From Maridesulfovibrio sp. (GTDB lineage: Bacteria; Desulfobacterota; Desulfovibrionia; Desulfovibrionales; Desulfovibrionaceae), in NCBI RefSeq assembly GCF_963677005.1, contig NZ_OY781616.1:2799001-2863000 (forward strand): 64,000 nt of DNA. Direction: 5' to 3'. The notes beneath the pieces were generated by a model. The model was not told the origin of the DNA and made no database searches. It saw only the letters and a list, made by a program, of their open reading frames with translations. Positions within the stretch are counted from its first letter, which is position 1, and each line of letters starts with the position of its first letter. The position numbers were made by a program, and so were the translations under genes. Below are positions 26,081 to 35,316 of the stretch, in pieces.

Positions 26081-27856
26081 TTGCCGAATAAATCTCTGCA
26101 CATGAAAATTCTGCTCTGGGGCTGGGGAGTAATGCTCTGCGCCCTGATGCTGACTTTCTGGTCCTATTACGAGACCGTTTCCGATGAACTTACCGGCTAC
26201 AGCAGACAGAACACCACCAGACTCATGCATTTTGTGCGCTGGAAAGTGAGTCACAGCCCTGAAACGCCCGGAACTTCTGCGTACCAGAATGAAATAACCG
26301 CCTTAGGCCAGAATCTGGGTATAAGAATCACCTATATAAGAAAAGGTAAGGTTCTGGCGGACTCCAACGTAGATGAGAACAGACTTTCCGAACTTGACGA
26401 CCATTCAAGACGCCCGGAAGTAATCGCAGCTGAAGCATCTGGAACAGGTAAAAACATACGCTACAGCAATACCCTGAAAAAACGCATGCTCTACGTTGCC
26501 CAGAGTATGGAAAGGGAAGGTGATTTTCTCCGTGTGGCCATGCCCTACTCTGTTATCGGCGAGCGTCTGGAAAGAATCAAAATCCATTTCACCCTGCTTC
26601 TGCTTGTTATAGCGGCAAGCGGAGCACTCAGCCTCAAATTCATCGGGTCGCGGACCAACACTGCGGTAAAAGAAGTTTCCGACACGGCCAGAGCCATCGG
26701 GGAAGGAGACTACGGAAAGCGCATACGGATCATTCCCGGCGGTGAATTCCAGATGATGGCAGATTCCATCAACACCATGGCCCGGAAAATTCAGGGACAT
26801 ATCCGCATCATCGAAGACCAGAAGAACCAGCTGGACGCCATGTTCAGAAACATGAAGGAAGGCATCATGGTTCTTGATCCTCAGGGACGGATAGAGGCCG
26901 TGAACAATTCCATGCAGGAAATCGCCCCGCAGAGCAGGGACATGATCGGCAGGATGCCCCTTGAGGTCCTGACCAGACACGAAATTCAGGATTCTGTAGA
27001 CCGCATACTGCAGCCGGACAACGATGCCGCTTCCGACTCCCTGATTATCGAACTTCCGGACGGGCGGTCCATGAACGTGACCGTGTGTTCTTACGAGGAT
27101 TACAAGGGCCGCCGCAAACTGATCCTTGTTTTCCACGACATAAGCGAGGTCCGGCGCATTGAAAGAATCCTGCGGGACTTTGTTTCCAATGCCTCTCACC
27201 AGCTCCGCACCCCGCTTACAAGCATCAAGGGCTATGCCGAGACCCTGATCGACAATCCTCCCGAAGACCGCAGGATACTCGCCAAATTTCTGGGGACCAT
27301 ACTGGACAACGCCAACCACATGTCCAAGGTCATAACCAGCATGTTCACCCTTACACGCAGTGAATATTCGGGCAAAAAGCTGCGTACCAGACCGACTGAC
27401 CTTCCCGGAAGCATTGAGCACAGCGTGAACAACCTGATCCCCCTTGCTGCGGGCAAGAATATCACCATCGAAAAAGGCGAGATTCCCGATGTCCATGTCT
27501 GCGGCACGGACGAGGGACTGGTCCAGATTTTCGACAATCTGATCGAAAACGGCGTCAAATACGCCCCGGCAGACAGCCGCATCCGCGTCGAAGCCCGGGT
27601 GGAAGAGGGATATGTGATCTGCAGGGTTGTTGATGAAGGTCCGGGAATAGCTTCGGACCACCGCGAAAAAATTTTCGAACGATTCTTCAAATTGGATGAA
27701 AACGCTGTGGGCAACGGCAGTTCCGGACTGGGACTGGCCCTCTGCCGCAGCCTGGTTCGCAATTTCAACGGCGACATATGGGTGGAAAGCCCGGTTGACG
27801 CCAAAACAGGGACCGGCTCTTCATTCTGTGTGAAGCTCCCGGTAACTGACGGCTGA
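26081..27856 (+). CDS. PhoR-like membrane histidine kinase
   Basis: 591 residues from a TTG at 26081, chosen because GGAGG lies at 26067-26071; an ATG at 26102 is the alternative. Order: membrane segment (about 10-30), extracytoplasmic loop, second membrane segment (about 175-195), HAMP (about 200-250), PAS (about 265-355), HisKA with NASHQLRTPLTSIKGYAE (phosphorylated His about 373), and HATPase with DNLIENGVKYAP, DEGPGIASDHREKIFERFFK and GSSGLGLALCRSL. This is the PhoR layout. No response regulator gene is adjacent. It is followed by phosphate permease and DUF47 genes, so sensing phosphate is likely. Confidence 0.85.
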   Translation: MPNKSLHMKILLWGWGVMLCALMLTFWSYYETVSDELTGYSRQNTTRLMHFVRWKVSHSPETPGTSAYQNEITALGQNLGIRITYIRKGKVLADSNVDENRLSELDDHSRRPEVIAAEASGTGKNIRYSNTLKKRMLYVAQSMEREGDFLRVAMPYSVIGERLERIKIHFTLLLLVIAASGALSLKFIGSRTNTAVKEVSDTARAIGEGDYGKRIRIIPGGEFQMMADSINTMARKIQGHIRIIEDQKNQLDAMFRNMKEGIMVLDPQGRIEAVNNSMQEIAPQSRDMIGRMPLEVLTRHEIQDSVDRILQPDNDAASDSLIIELPDGRSMNVTVCSYEDYKGRRKLILVFHDISEVRRIERILRDFVSNASHQLRTPLTSIKGYAETLIDNPPEDRRILAKFLGTILDNANHMSKVITSMFTLTRSEYSGKKLRTRPTDLPGSIEHSVNNLIPLAAGKNITIEKGEIPDVHVCGTDEGLVQIFDNLIENGVKYAPADSRIRVEARVEEGYVICRVVDEGPGIASDHREKIFERFFKLDENAVGNGSSGLGLALCRSLVRNFNGDIWVESPVDAKTGTGSSFCVKLPVTDG

Positions 27857-27902
27857 AAGGCCGTGAATCATCACATGGTTCTCAACAAGGGGAATATCTC
27901 TC

Positions 27903-29138
27903 ATGGATATCTATGATCTGTTCTTTTACATGTCCCTGTTTGCAGGGTTCATGATGGCATTCAACCTCGGCGCAAACGACGTGGCCAACTCCATGGCCTC
28001 GGCTGTGGGCGCCAAGGCAATATCCATCAAACAGGCCGTGCTTATAGCAGGAACACTGAACTTTGTGGGAGCGGTATTTCTGGGCTCCCACGTTACCGCA
28101 ACAGTAAGCAAGGGCATAATAAACCCTGCTGCCATCGCCGATCCCAAAATAATCATGATCGGCATGTTCTCATCCCTGATTGCTGCCGGAGTATGGGTGC
28201 TCATATCTACAATGACGGCTCTGCCGGTCTCTTCGACCCACTCCATTGTCGGCAGTATTCTGGGCTTCGGTCTGGTTGCAGGCGGCCCGGACGTAGTCAA
28301 CTGGCTTAAAATGGGCGGCATTGTCATGTCGTGGATTATTTCACCATTTTTTGCCGCGACCATTGCCTACGCCATTTTCACCCACATCAGGAAAACCATT
28401 CTCTTCAAAAAAGACTTCATCCACCAGGCCAAAAAATGGGCTCCCATCTGGATGGGGCTGACGGTTCTGCTCATTGCGCTTTCGTTCCTCTACAAAACAC
28501 CGGTCGGCAAAGGACTCAAACTCCCGTTCCTGGGCTCGCTGGCACTGGCTTTTGCCATTGCCGCCGTTGTCTGGTTTGCCGGCAGACTTACCGTAAATAA
28601 ACTTGTCGGAGACCCGGAAGAAGGTGCCGAAGCAGTGGAATCCACATTTCGCAGACTTCAGGTCGGGACATCCTGTTACGTGGCCCTTTCGCAGGGCGCA
28701 AACGATGTTGCCAACGCAATCGGACCGGTTGCCGCCATCTACCTGATCGCAAAGGAGCATGTTCTGCTTGCCAAAGCGGATGTTCCCGTGGGATTGCTTG
28801 TTATGGGTGGACTTGGAATTGCCATCGGTATTGCACTGCTGGGTCACAAGGTTATGGCAACCGTGGGCAGCAAAATAACTGTGCTGACCAACACAAGAGG
28901 ATTTGCGGTTGACTTCGGAGCGGCTTCCACAGTATTGGCCGCTTCCAATATGGGGCTCCCGGTTTCTTCCACCCATGCGGCAGTCGGCGCAGTTGTAGGA
29001 GTAGGGCTGGCCAGAGGATTTTCGGCGGTCAACTTCAGCATTCTCGGCAGGATAGTTCTGTACTGGGTGCTGACAGTACCTATTGCCGCAATTACAAGCA
29101 TAACGATATTCAGCCTGTTGAAATGGGCTTTCATCTAG
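27903..29138 (+). CDS. pit: Inorganic phosphate transporter, Pit family
   Basis: Low-affinity, ion-coupled phosphate uptake across the inner membrane. 411 residues with about ten membrane segments and the duplicated PHO4-family signature: GANDVANSMASAVGAKAIS near residue 20 and GANDVANAIGPVAAIY near 265, each followed by a SSTHS/SSTHA motif (LPVSSTHSIVG, LPVSSTHAAVG). It follows the histidine kinase by 46 bases and precedes the DUF47 gene by 19, so one operon. Confidence 0.94.
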   Translation: MDIYDLFFYMSLFAGFMMAFNLGANDVANSMASAVGAKAISIKQAVLIAGTLNFVGAVFLGSHVTATVSKGIINPAAIADPKIIMIGMFSSLIAAGVWVLISTMTALPVSSTHSIVGSILGFGLVAGGPDVVNWLKMGGIVMSWIISPFFAATIAYAIFTHIRKTILFKKDFIHQAKKWAPIWMGLTVLLIALSFLYKTPVGKGLKLPFLGSLALAFAIAAVVWFAGRLTVNKLVGDPEEGAEAVESTFRRLQVGTSCYVALSQGANDVANAIGPVAAIYLIAKEHVLLAKADVPVGLLVMGGLGIAIGIALLGHKVMATVGSKITVLTNTRGFAVDFGAASTVLAASNMGLPVSSTHAAVGAVVGVGLARGFSAVNFSILGRIVLYWVLTVPIAAITSITIFSLLKWAFI

Positions 29139-29157
29139 ATAACACAAGGAGAACACT

Positions 29158-29835
29158 ATGCACTTTCGTCTTCCTTTCTTAGGTATTATCGTCAACAAGA
29201 ACCCTATGGACGGGCTGGTCAAGCATTACAAAAAAATCGCCGAGTGCATTCATATCATAAATGACTCGGTGGAATGCTATGTCGCCGGGAACGACACCTG
29301 CCGCGACTTTGATGAACTCATCCAGCAGATAGACACGGTCGAGGGACAGGCTGACAAAATAAAACGCTCCATACGCAACCATCTGCCGCATTCAATGTTC
29401 ATGTCCGTGGATAAGACCCTGTTCTTCAACTACACACGCAGCCAGGATAACGTTCTGGACAATGCACAGGAAGCTCTGCACTGGCTGGCAATGCGCAAGG
29501 TGGCCATCCCGTCGGAATATCAGAAGGACCTGATCCTGCTGCTTTCGGAAGTCAACGATACCACAACAAGCCTCGGCCCTGCGCTTAAGGCCACTATAGA
29601 ACTGGTGGACGGCAAATCGATAGACCGCGAAAGCACCAAGAACAAATTCCGCAGAGTGCGCAAACACTGCGCACGGGCAGTTGAACTGCGCAAGGCCCTG
29701 ACCAACCGCATCTACAATTCCGATATGGATTTCAAGGATATTTACCAGCTCATGCACTTTGTCGACTGCCTGAACGAAATGGCTCATCAGGCAGAAGGAT
29801 GCGCCGATATTCTCAGAGCCATGGTTGCCCGCTAG
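29158..29835 (+). CDS. DUF47 / PhoU-like protein (TIGR00153 family)
   Basis: 225 residues, all-helical, soluble. The start MHFRLPFLGIIVNKNPMDGLVKHY and a PhoU-like alternation of helices with acidic positions (DFDELIQQIDTVEGQADKIKR) match the DUF47 family, whose genes nearly always sit beside pit and are thought to regulate the transporter. ATG at 29158 behind AAGGAG. It is the last gene of the phosphate operon, followed by a perfect terminator palindrome. Confidence 0.88.
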   Translation: MHFRLPFLGIIVNKNPMDGLVKHYKKIAECIHIINDSVECYVAGNDTCRDFDELIQQIDTVEGQADKIKRSIRNHLPHSMFMSVDKTLFFNYTRSQDNVLDNAQEALHWLAMRKVAIPSEYQKDLILLLSEVNDTTTSLGPALKATIELVDGKSIDRESTKNKFRRVRKHCARAVELRKALTNRIYNSDMDFKDIYQLMHFVDCLNEMAHQAEGCADILRAMVAR

Positions 29836-29860
29836 CCATAGCTGACCATATATAAAAAAG

Positions 29861-29898
29861 AAAAACCTCCGCAGATCAGCTGATCTGCGGAGGTTTTT
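29861..29898. terminator. Bidirectional terminator, perfect 38-bp palindrome
   Basis: Two 19-bp arms meet with no spacer (29861-29879 and 29880-29898), with A5 on the left and T5 on the right. It serves the phosphate operon on the plus strand and the HD-HAD gene on the minus strand. Confidence 0.95.
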
Positions 29899-29921
29899 CG
29901 GTCTTGAACAGACAGAACAAA

Positions 29922-31397
29922 TTAATAATCAACAAGCCAGTTCGCGGGGATGGACCACTGTCCGTCCTTTGCGGAATCAAGCAGTGCGTCCAGCAGTCTG
30001 GCGACCCCGCATTCGCGGCAGGACGGAATATGCAGGTCCGCAGCGGGCAGCACTTCGGGAGCGGCATTTGCCACCGCAGCGCTCAGCCCGGCACGGGCGA
30101 ACAGAGAGAGATCATTCTCGCTGTCACCGATTGCGATTGAGTTGAGATCCGGCCACCCTGCTTCCTTCATGATCTGCATAGCGGCGGAATGCTTGCCGTG
30201 CCCGGCAGGCCCTATTTCCAGAAACTCCTCACCGGTGCGCACGCAGTTCAGACCGAATTCAGCGGCAAGCGCACGGACGAACTCGCATTGTTTGCGCTGG
30301 CTGCGATGGGAAAAAGTCAGAATCTTGATGACCCCGTTCGCCAACGGGGTGGGACCGGATTGCGGCAGAACCTCGCCGACCATGGCAAAAGCATTGATCT
30401 GCTCGGCGCTGAGGTCGGAACGGCTCCAGATGCCGTCGGTTACGTACGTTGCGTAGTTTATGTTTTCCCGGAGCAGAATATTTTCGATCTCTTCGCAGGG
30501 CTCCACGGTTTCCCCGAACAGGCTTATCCTGCCGTCACGGATGATGACGGACCCGTTGACCCCGGCATGGGGGTTATGGCTGCCCACGCTTTGTATGAGC
30601 TCCGGCACGCTGATCATATGCTTGCCGGTAACAAGGGAAAACCTGCCGCCCGCAGTTGTGTAGCGGTTGATCGCGGCAAGCGACCGCCGGTCCAGAGACT
30701 GACCCGGTTCAATGAGAGTCCCGTCAATGTCGCAGAAAATCCATGGGAGATTTCTGTGCTGCTGTCCGGCAATTTCCCTGGAGTACATGTTCTGCACCCT
30801 GCGGGCTTCGGGAAGAAGCCTGCGTGCGGTCTGCGGAGGAATGGAACCGAGTCCGAACCGGCCCTCAAGCTCCACAATACGCTGCCCGAAGGAAAAAGGT
30901 TCCCCCACCGGGGAAGTCCTGAAATCGCAATACCGCACAGCGGAATGAACCGGACCACGCAGGTCCGGGCGCGGCAGCCGGTCATATATTTCCTTTATTT
31001 CCGGCTTGTATTCAATATCCACCGGAGTACTGGAATGCCAGAGAACCGCTTCGACAATATCTTCCGGCGCATCGCAATGCGCAAGATAGACAGCTCCGTC
31101 CAACGGATGAAATCCGGTTCTGCTGAGCTTCTCGGAATAGCCGATGTCGTGAAACAGGGCTGCCGTGGTGATCTTCCCGGCCAGTTCTCCTTCGCAGCCT
31201 GTCTGGGAAACAATCCTCTGCGCAGTGCTGCAGGCCTGGCGCATATGGGCCAGCCGGGTTGAATCTTCGGGATAGAATGATGCGGCAAGGGCATCATCAA
31301 GAGTTCCGGCTGTGGGAGCCAGAGGATCGGGAAATATTTCCTTAAGTATATCGGACGATTTAACGGAGCTACCCGTCTGGACTATTTTTTTATTCAT
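29922..31397 (-). CDS. HD-domain and HAD-phosphatase fusion protein
   Basis: 491 residues combining two phosphohydrolase folds. The N-terminal half (about 30-190) is an HD domain with AALFHDIGYSEKLSRTGFHPLDGA, the HD pair binding metal. The C-terminal half (about 215-465) is a Cof/MPGP-type HAD phosphatase: nucleophile motif FCDIDGTLIEPG, motif II SLVTGK, motif IV AIGDSENDLSLFARAG, with GKHSAAMQIM before it. HD domains often cut nucleotides, HAD Cof proteins sugar phosphates or nucleotide cofactors. The natural substrate is unknown. It stands alone between two terminator-bounded regions; ATG at 31397 has only a weak ribosome site. Confidence 0.85.
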   Translation of the reverse strand: MNKKIVQTGSSVKSSDILKEIFPDPLAPTAGTLDDALAASFYPEDSTRLAHMRQACSTAQRIVSQTGCEGELAGKITTAALFHDIGYSEKLSRTGFHPLDGAVYLAHCDAPEDIVEAVLWHSSTPVDIEYKPEIKEIYDRLPRPDLRGPVHSAVRYCDFRTSPVGEPFSFGQRIVELEGRFGLGSIPPQTARRLLPEARRVQNMYSREIAGQQHRNLPWIFCDIDGTLIEPGQSLDRRSLAAINRYTTAGGRFSLVTGKHMISVPELIQSVGSHNPHAGVNGSVIIRDGRISLFGETVEPCEEIENILLRENINYATYVTDGIWSRSDLSAEQINAFAMVGEVLPQSGPTPLANGVIKILTFSHRSQRKQCEFVRALAAEFGLNCVRTGEEFLEIGPAGHGKHSAAMQIMKEAGWPDLNSIAIGDSENDLSLFARAGLSAAVANAAPEVLPAADLHIPSCRECGVARLLDALLDSAKDGQWSIPANWLVDY

Positions 31398-31687
31398 TTT
31401 AAATCCGGCATGTTATCCGGCGGGGCTGGAGTGAACTCTGGACAGAAACATCCGCACAGCGCGGCCATTAAGCATGAAAAAATCTGCCCTCAGAAAAATA
31501 AGGCGGGAATCTTACTTGGCAAGGACCGTCCGGCAACCGTTGTGTTACAGAGAATCGATCCTTGCCTTTGCCAAAATAAAGTTCATACCCCGCCCGGTTC
31601 ATATATCAGGATATTTCGTCACAAACGACTTTCATACACCCCGTTAGTGTATCCGCAATATTTTTTAGTGCGGCAGCTCAGACCGAA

Positions 31688-32359
31688 TCAGGATTTCCTT
31701 TTTTCAACTTCCGCGACCAATCTTTCGAACACGCCCTCAATATCGAGACTGGTGGTGTCGACAAGAATTGCGTCTTCCGCCGGTTTCAACGGTGCTACCT
31801 TGCGGTTGCGGTCCTGATCATCGCGAGCGCCGATCTGTTCAACGAGTTCTTCCATATCCGCCGGACGCCCCATTTCCTGCAGTTGCAGAAAACGTCTGCG
31901 GGCTCTTTCACGAAGATCGGCATCAAGAAAAAACTTGCAGGGAGCCTGCGGGAAAATAACCGTTCCCATGTCGCGCCCTTCGGCAATGAGGGAAGTCGTG
32001 GCCCCGATGCTGCGCTGGGCATCCTTCTGGCAGGTCCGTACAGCCGGAATTCTGGCCATGTTGGAGGCCCACATGCCTACTGTTTCAGTACGGATTTCAT
32101 CAGTCAGGGGCACTCCGTTCAGGCTCAGTACGGAGCCTGCACCGCATCCGGAGAGAGAGAATTCCAATTCTTTCAGGGCGGTCTCCATTCTCAACGCCTC
32201 CCATTCCCAGGCCCCTTCGCCCAGCTTCCAGGCCGTAGCCCGGAACATGGCTCCGGTATCCAGATAGGCGATGCCGAACCGGTCGGCAAGGCGCTTGGCA
32301 AGAGACGATTTCCCTACCCCGGCAGGACCGTCGAGTGTGATGATGAACGGTCCCGTCAT
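31688..32359 (-). CDS. cmk: Cytidylate kinase
   Basis: Phosphorylates CMP and dCMP with ATP. 223 residues; P-loop LDGPAGVGKSSLAKRLAD at the N-terminus, then YLDTGAMFRA, the CMP-binding IRTETVGMWAS region, RDMGTVIFPQA and RARRRFLQLQEMG. Length is normal. Its ATG overlaps the hisC stop by one base (TAATG), so translation is coupled. Confidence 0.95.
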   Translation of the reverse strand: MTGPFIITLDGPAGVGKSSLAKRLADRFGIAYLDTGAMFRATAWKLGEGAWEWEALRMETALKELEFSLSGCGAGSVLSLNGVPLTDEIRTETVGMWASNMARIPAVRTCQKDAQRSIGATTSLIAEGRDMGTVIFPQAPCKFFLDADLRERARRRFLQLQEMGRPADMEELVEQIGARDDQDRNRKVAPLKPAEDAILVDTTSLDIEGVFERLVAEVEKRKS

Positions 32360-33453
32360 TAAAGAATCTCCTTCAGGGTTTTGAGAAAAACGGCGTTTTC
32401 ATGATCAGTGCCCATGTTCACCCGGATATATTCCGGCAGACCGAAGCTCTTCAGAGGGCGCACAATTATTCCGCGCTTGAGAAGTTCCTCAAAGACCTCC
32501 CCGGCATCACGCGTGGGTTTGAACATGACAAAATTGGCCTGTGAATCAAGCACCTCACAGCCCATGGCCCGCAATTCCTCGGTAAACAGTTTCCTGCCCC
32601 GGTGAACCACGTCCAAGGTGGTCTGATAGAAAGCGTTGTCTCCAAGAACGGCGATTGCAGCTTCCTCGGCCAGAAGATTCACGGTGAAAGGAGCACGGGC
32701 GCGATTGATGAAATCGGCCAGTTGCGAACTCATTATGCCGAACCCGACCCGCAAGCCGGCAAGGCCGTAAGCCTTGGAGAAAGTTCTGGTCAGGACCACA
32801 TTCGGAAACCGTTCAAGCAGGCCGCGCATGTCGTAGGTCTCTGCCGGAGTTGCAAAATCCACGTAGGCTTCATCAACTACAAGAAGAGTTTCCTCCGGTA
32901 TGGATTCGGCTACTTCACTCATTTCCTGCACGGTCACGGCCAGGCCTGTGGGATTGTCCGGGCTGGTAATGAACACGACTGCCGTTCTTTCGGTAACGGC
33001 CGCAGCAAGCTCCTTAAGGGGCTGCTTGTGTCCTGCGGCGCGCGGAATCTGACGAAATTTTATGCCGCAGAGTTTGGACATGAGCCTGTACATGCTGAAA
33101 CAGGATTCATAGGTAAGCACTTCATCCTGACCCGGACGGGCCTTGATGCGCACCAGCAGGTCGATGACCTCGTCGGACCCGTTACCGCTCAGAATCAGAT
33201 CTTCACGCACACCGACCCGTTCCGCAATGGCCCGGTTCAGCCGGGGGTTGCCGTTATGCGGATATCTGAAAACATAAGGGGCATGTTTTATAATGCTCTT
33301 CTGCGCTATGGGAGAAGCACCCAGCGGATTTTCGTTGCTGGCGAGTTTGATGACTGTATCCAGACCGTATTTTTCCTTGATTTCCTCAATGGTCAGACCT
33401 GGAGCATAGGCTTTTGAATCCATCATATCTGGACGGACTTGAATGGTGGACAT
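32359..33453 (-). CDS. hisC: Histidinol-phosphate aminotransferase
   Basis: PLP aminotransferase of histidine synthesis, 364 residues. The N-terminal KLASNENPLGASP, SPDNPTGLAVTV, DEAYVDFA and the PLP lysine in TRTFSKAYGLAGLRVGF, and the C-terminal RPLKSFGLPEYIRVNMGT are all typical of class I/II HisC. It is the first gene of a two-gene operon with cmk, away from other his genes, as is common in this group. Some HisC homologues act on aromatic amino acids; sequence alone does not exclude this. Confidence 0.93.
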   Translation of the reverse strand: MSTIQVRPDMMDSKAYAPGLTIEEIKEKYGLDTVIKLASNENPLGASPIAQKSIIKHAPYVFRYPHNGNPRLNRAIAERVGVREDLILSGNGSDEVIDLLVRIKARPGQDEVLTYESCFSMYRLMSKLCGIKFRQIPRAAGHKQPLKELAAAVTERTAVVFITSPDNPTGLAVTVQEMSEVAESIPEETLLVVDEAYVDFATPAETYDMRGLLERFPNVVLTRTFSKAYGLAGLRVGFGIMSSQLADFINRARAPFTVNLLAEEAAIAVLGDNAFYQTTLDVVHRGRKLFTEELRAMGCEVLDSQANFVMFKPTRDAGEVFEELLKRGIIVRPLKSFGLPEYIRVNMGTDHENAVFLKTLKEIL

Positions 33454-33731
33454 GCAGGAATCCTCTCAAGATGGTAAATTTCCCCGAAAGAAGCGAAAAA
33501 AACGGCGCGTTCTTCGTACCGGTTGCCGCATATGAACCGGCCCGGCAGACACTGACAAAACGATCATAACAGGACATGGCTGAAGCCGTTTCTTCAACGC
33601 AGGGACAAGGCCCTTTGCAGGCACAGGCCGGGTTGCCTCGGCAAGATCGGGGTTGATGGGACTTTAGTAGTTTGGAACGCCTGATTTGTCAAAAAAAGCT
33701 GCGCCGGAATTCGAGCAGAAAAAAGCGGAAG

Positions 33732-33758
33732 CCCCCTGTCCGAAAACCGGGCAGGGGA
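33732..33758 (-). terminator. Terminator of uspA
   Basis: A 10-bp stem (33733-33742 with 33748-33757, including one G-T pair) with a 5-base loop, followed on the minus strand by TTCCGCTTTTTT. The rest of the 430-bp gap between hisC and uspA (33454-33883) shows no gene. Confidence 0.8.
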
Positions 33759-33883
33759 CTTTGGGGTTAGGAGGCCAGACCGAGGAAAACGGGGCAAATC
33801 CGCCCCCGATCTGATTGAGATTGTCTATAACCTAAAGTTAATCCTCAACCTACCGATGTCAATAGAACTCTATCAAGTAATGG

Positions 33884-34324
33884 TTATGCAGGCCTTACGG
33901 TCAGCACCGGGCACTTTGAGGACTTAACGACCTTTTCAGCCACGGAACCGAACAGGATGCGATCAATACCGGCCCGACCATGGGTACCCATGACAACGAG
34001 GTCGGCAGCTTCGCTCGCTGCGAAACTCAGAATTTCTTCAGCGGCGTAACCGGTTACAACCTTGCCGTTAACGGTTACATCCTTGAAGTTTTCCTCGATA
34101 AAAGTTTCCATGGTGGAATCCGCCCCGGTGACGATTTCTCCGACAAAGTTCTCGATGGAACTCGGCGGAACATGGAAGCCCACGTACTGGTCCAGCGAAG
34201 GAGCCACGTACAGGCACAGGATTTCCGCGCCCATAGTCTTTGCCAAGGTGCTCGCGTAGTCAGCTACAACAGGGCTGTGTTCGGAAAAGTCCACTGCGCA
34301 CAAAATCTTCTTGATAGTTACCAT
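33884..34324 (-). CDS. Universal stress protein (UspA family)
   Basis: 146 residues. It begins TIKKILCAVDFSEHS and ends with the ATP-binding motif GTHGRAGIDRILFGSVAEKVV (G-x2-G-x9-G-S), so it belongs to the nucleotide-binding class. Stress-related role by family. The ATG at 34324 has AGGGAGG on the minus strand. Single-gene transcription unit with its own terminator. Confidence 0.93.
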   Translation of the reverse strand: MVTIKKILCAVDFSEHSPVVADYASTLAKTMGAEILCLYVAPSLDQYVGFHVPPSSIENFVGEIVTGADSTMETFIEENFKDVTVNGKVVTGYAAEEILSFAASEAADLVVMGTHGRAGIDRILFGSVAEKVVKSSKCPVLTVRPA

Positions 34325-34554
34325 ATTAATCCTCCCTGTTATTCATTTGGGAAATGGAAAAAAGTGCAATACAAAATTTCCTACCTAAAGATTAACGGAA
34401 ATGACAAGACATGGACAAGCATTTTCTTGTGATTTACAATTTAGATGGAAAAAATGTCTTGCCTAAACTTTTATAAACTTGTCTCAGGAAATTTTTGCCG
34501 AGACATACAAATATCAAATCTAATAAAATCAATATCTTGTCAAAACTCTAGACT

Positions 34555-34572
34555 TTGGCAAGCTCATTGCAT
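34555..34572 (+). promoter_or_regulatory. Sigma-54 promoter
   Basis: TTGGCAAGCTCATTGCAT carries the invariant GG and GC with exactly 10 bases between (consensus TGGCAC-N5-TTGC). Transcription would start near 34582, leaving a leader of about 29 bases with AGGAG at 34597-34601 before the ATG at 34611. Confidence 0.82.
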
Positions 34573-34610
34573 AGTAAAAAACGAAACCAAAGGCTGAGGA
34601 GTAGAAAATT

Positions 34611-35087
34611 ATGAAGATAAGTCCTGAACAGATTGAAGCCTTACAGCAGCAACAGCAGCAGACCAATAAGGCCAAGAAGGTGGACGGGGCGGCTTTCGGG
34701 GAATTCCTGAATCAGGAAGTGCAGCAGGGCGAAACCCGCCAGACTGCAACTATTCCCACAGTGCCGGGTCTTCAAGCCATGAATCCTCTTCTGCAGGTGC
34801 AGCAGACAGCCCCTGTAGAATCTTCACAGGTAAGTGAAGGGGAATTCGTGGGCAAGGTGGAAGAACTTTTCGGCAAGCTGGAAAACTATGCGCAGCAGCT
34901 CGGGTCTGAAGACGGGCTGAAGCAGGCTTACAGTACTCTTGAAGGGATTCAGGGTGGAGTTGAATCGCTCAAGAAGGACTGGCCCGGAGTTGCCAGCGAA
35001 AACCCCGAACTCGGTTCCATTGTCTCCGAACTGGAAGTAATGACCGCAACCGAACAGATCAAATTTAACCGAGGAGATTACGTGTAG
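34611..35087 (+). CDS. Q-rich protein of unknown function under sigma-54 control
   Basis: 158 residues, no signal peptide or membrane segment. The N-terminus is glutamine-rich (EQIEALQQQQQQTNKAKK), then a polar linker with scattered Pro/Thr/Gln and a helical C-terminal half (GKVEELFGKLENYAQQLGSED). I do not recognise the family; the look is of a flagellar or secretion-associated adaptor, which would suit the sigma-54 promoter at 34555, but this is inference. It forms a single-gene unit. Confidence 0.7.
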   Translation: MKISPEQIEALQQQQQQTNKAKKVDGAAFGEFLNQEVQQGETRQTATIPTVPGLQAMNPLLQVQQTAPVESSQVSEGEFVGKVEELFGKLENYAQQLGSEDGLKQAYSTLEGIQGGVESLKKDWPGVASENPELGSIVSELEVMTATEQIKFNRGDYV

Positions 35088-35257
35088 CCCCTGGCCGCAC
35101 TGTCTCCTGCGCAGCCGGGCTGCGTGAGAAAACCGCGACATCCTTTACGGGTGGCGCGGTTTCTTTTTTCAGCGCCTGTTTCCTGGCGTTCCAATCCATG
35201 AATTCGAACCGTTAAATCTCCCGGATAATTTTCATCAAAAAAATGCACTGTGCGTTG

Positions 35258-35285
35258 TTGACAAGAACATTTGAGTGTATATTTC
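35258..35285 (+). promoter_or_regulatory. Possible promoter of the hsp20 pair
   Basis: TTGACA at 35258-35263 and TATTTC at 35280-35285 with a 16-base spacer, 32 bases before the ATG. A better -10 (TATATT at 35278) has only 14 bases of spacing, so this is uncertain; no clear sigma-32 pattern was seen. Confidence 0.3.
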
Positions 35286-35316
35286 TTGAACAAGCGACAA
35301 TTACAGGAGGTTTCAT

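Noticed and set aside
26405-27661. 418-codon minus-strand frame
   Set aside because: Antisense to the histidine kinase gene; no domain, no ribosome site.
30189-31262. 357-codon plus-strand frame
   Set aside because: Antisense to the HD-HAD fusion gene, whose motifs are clear on the minus strand.
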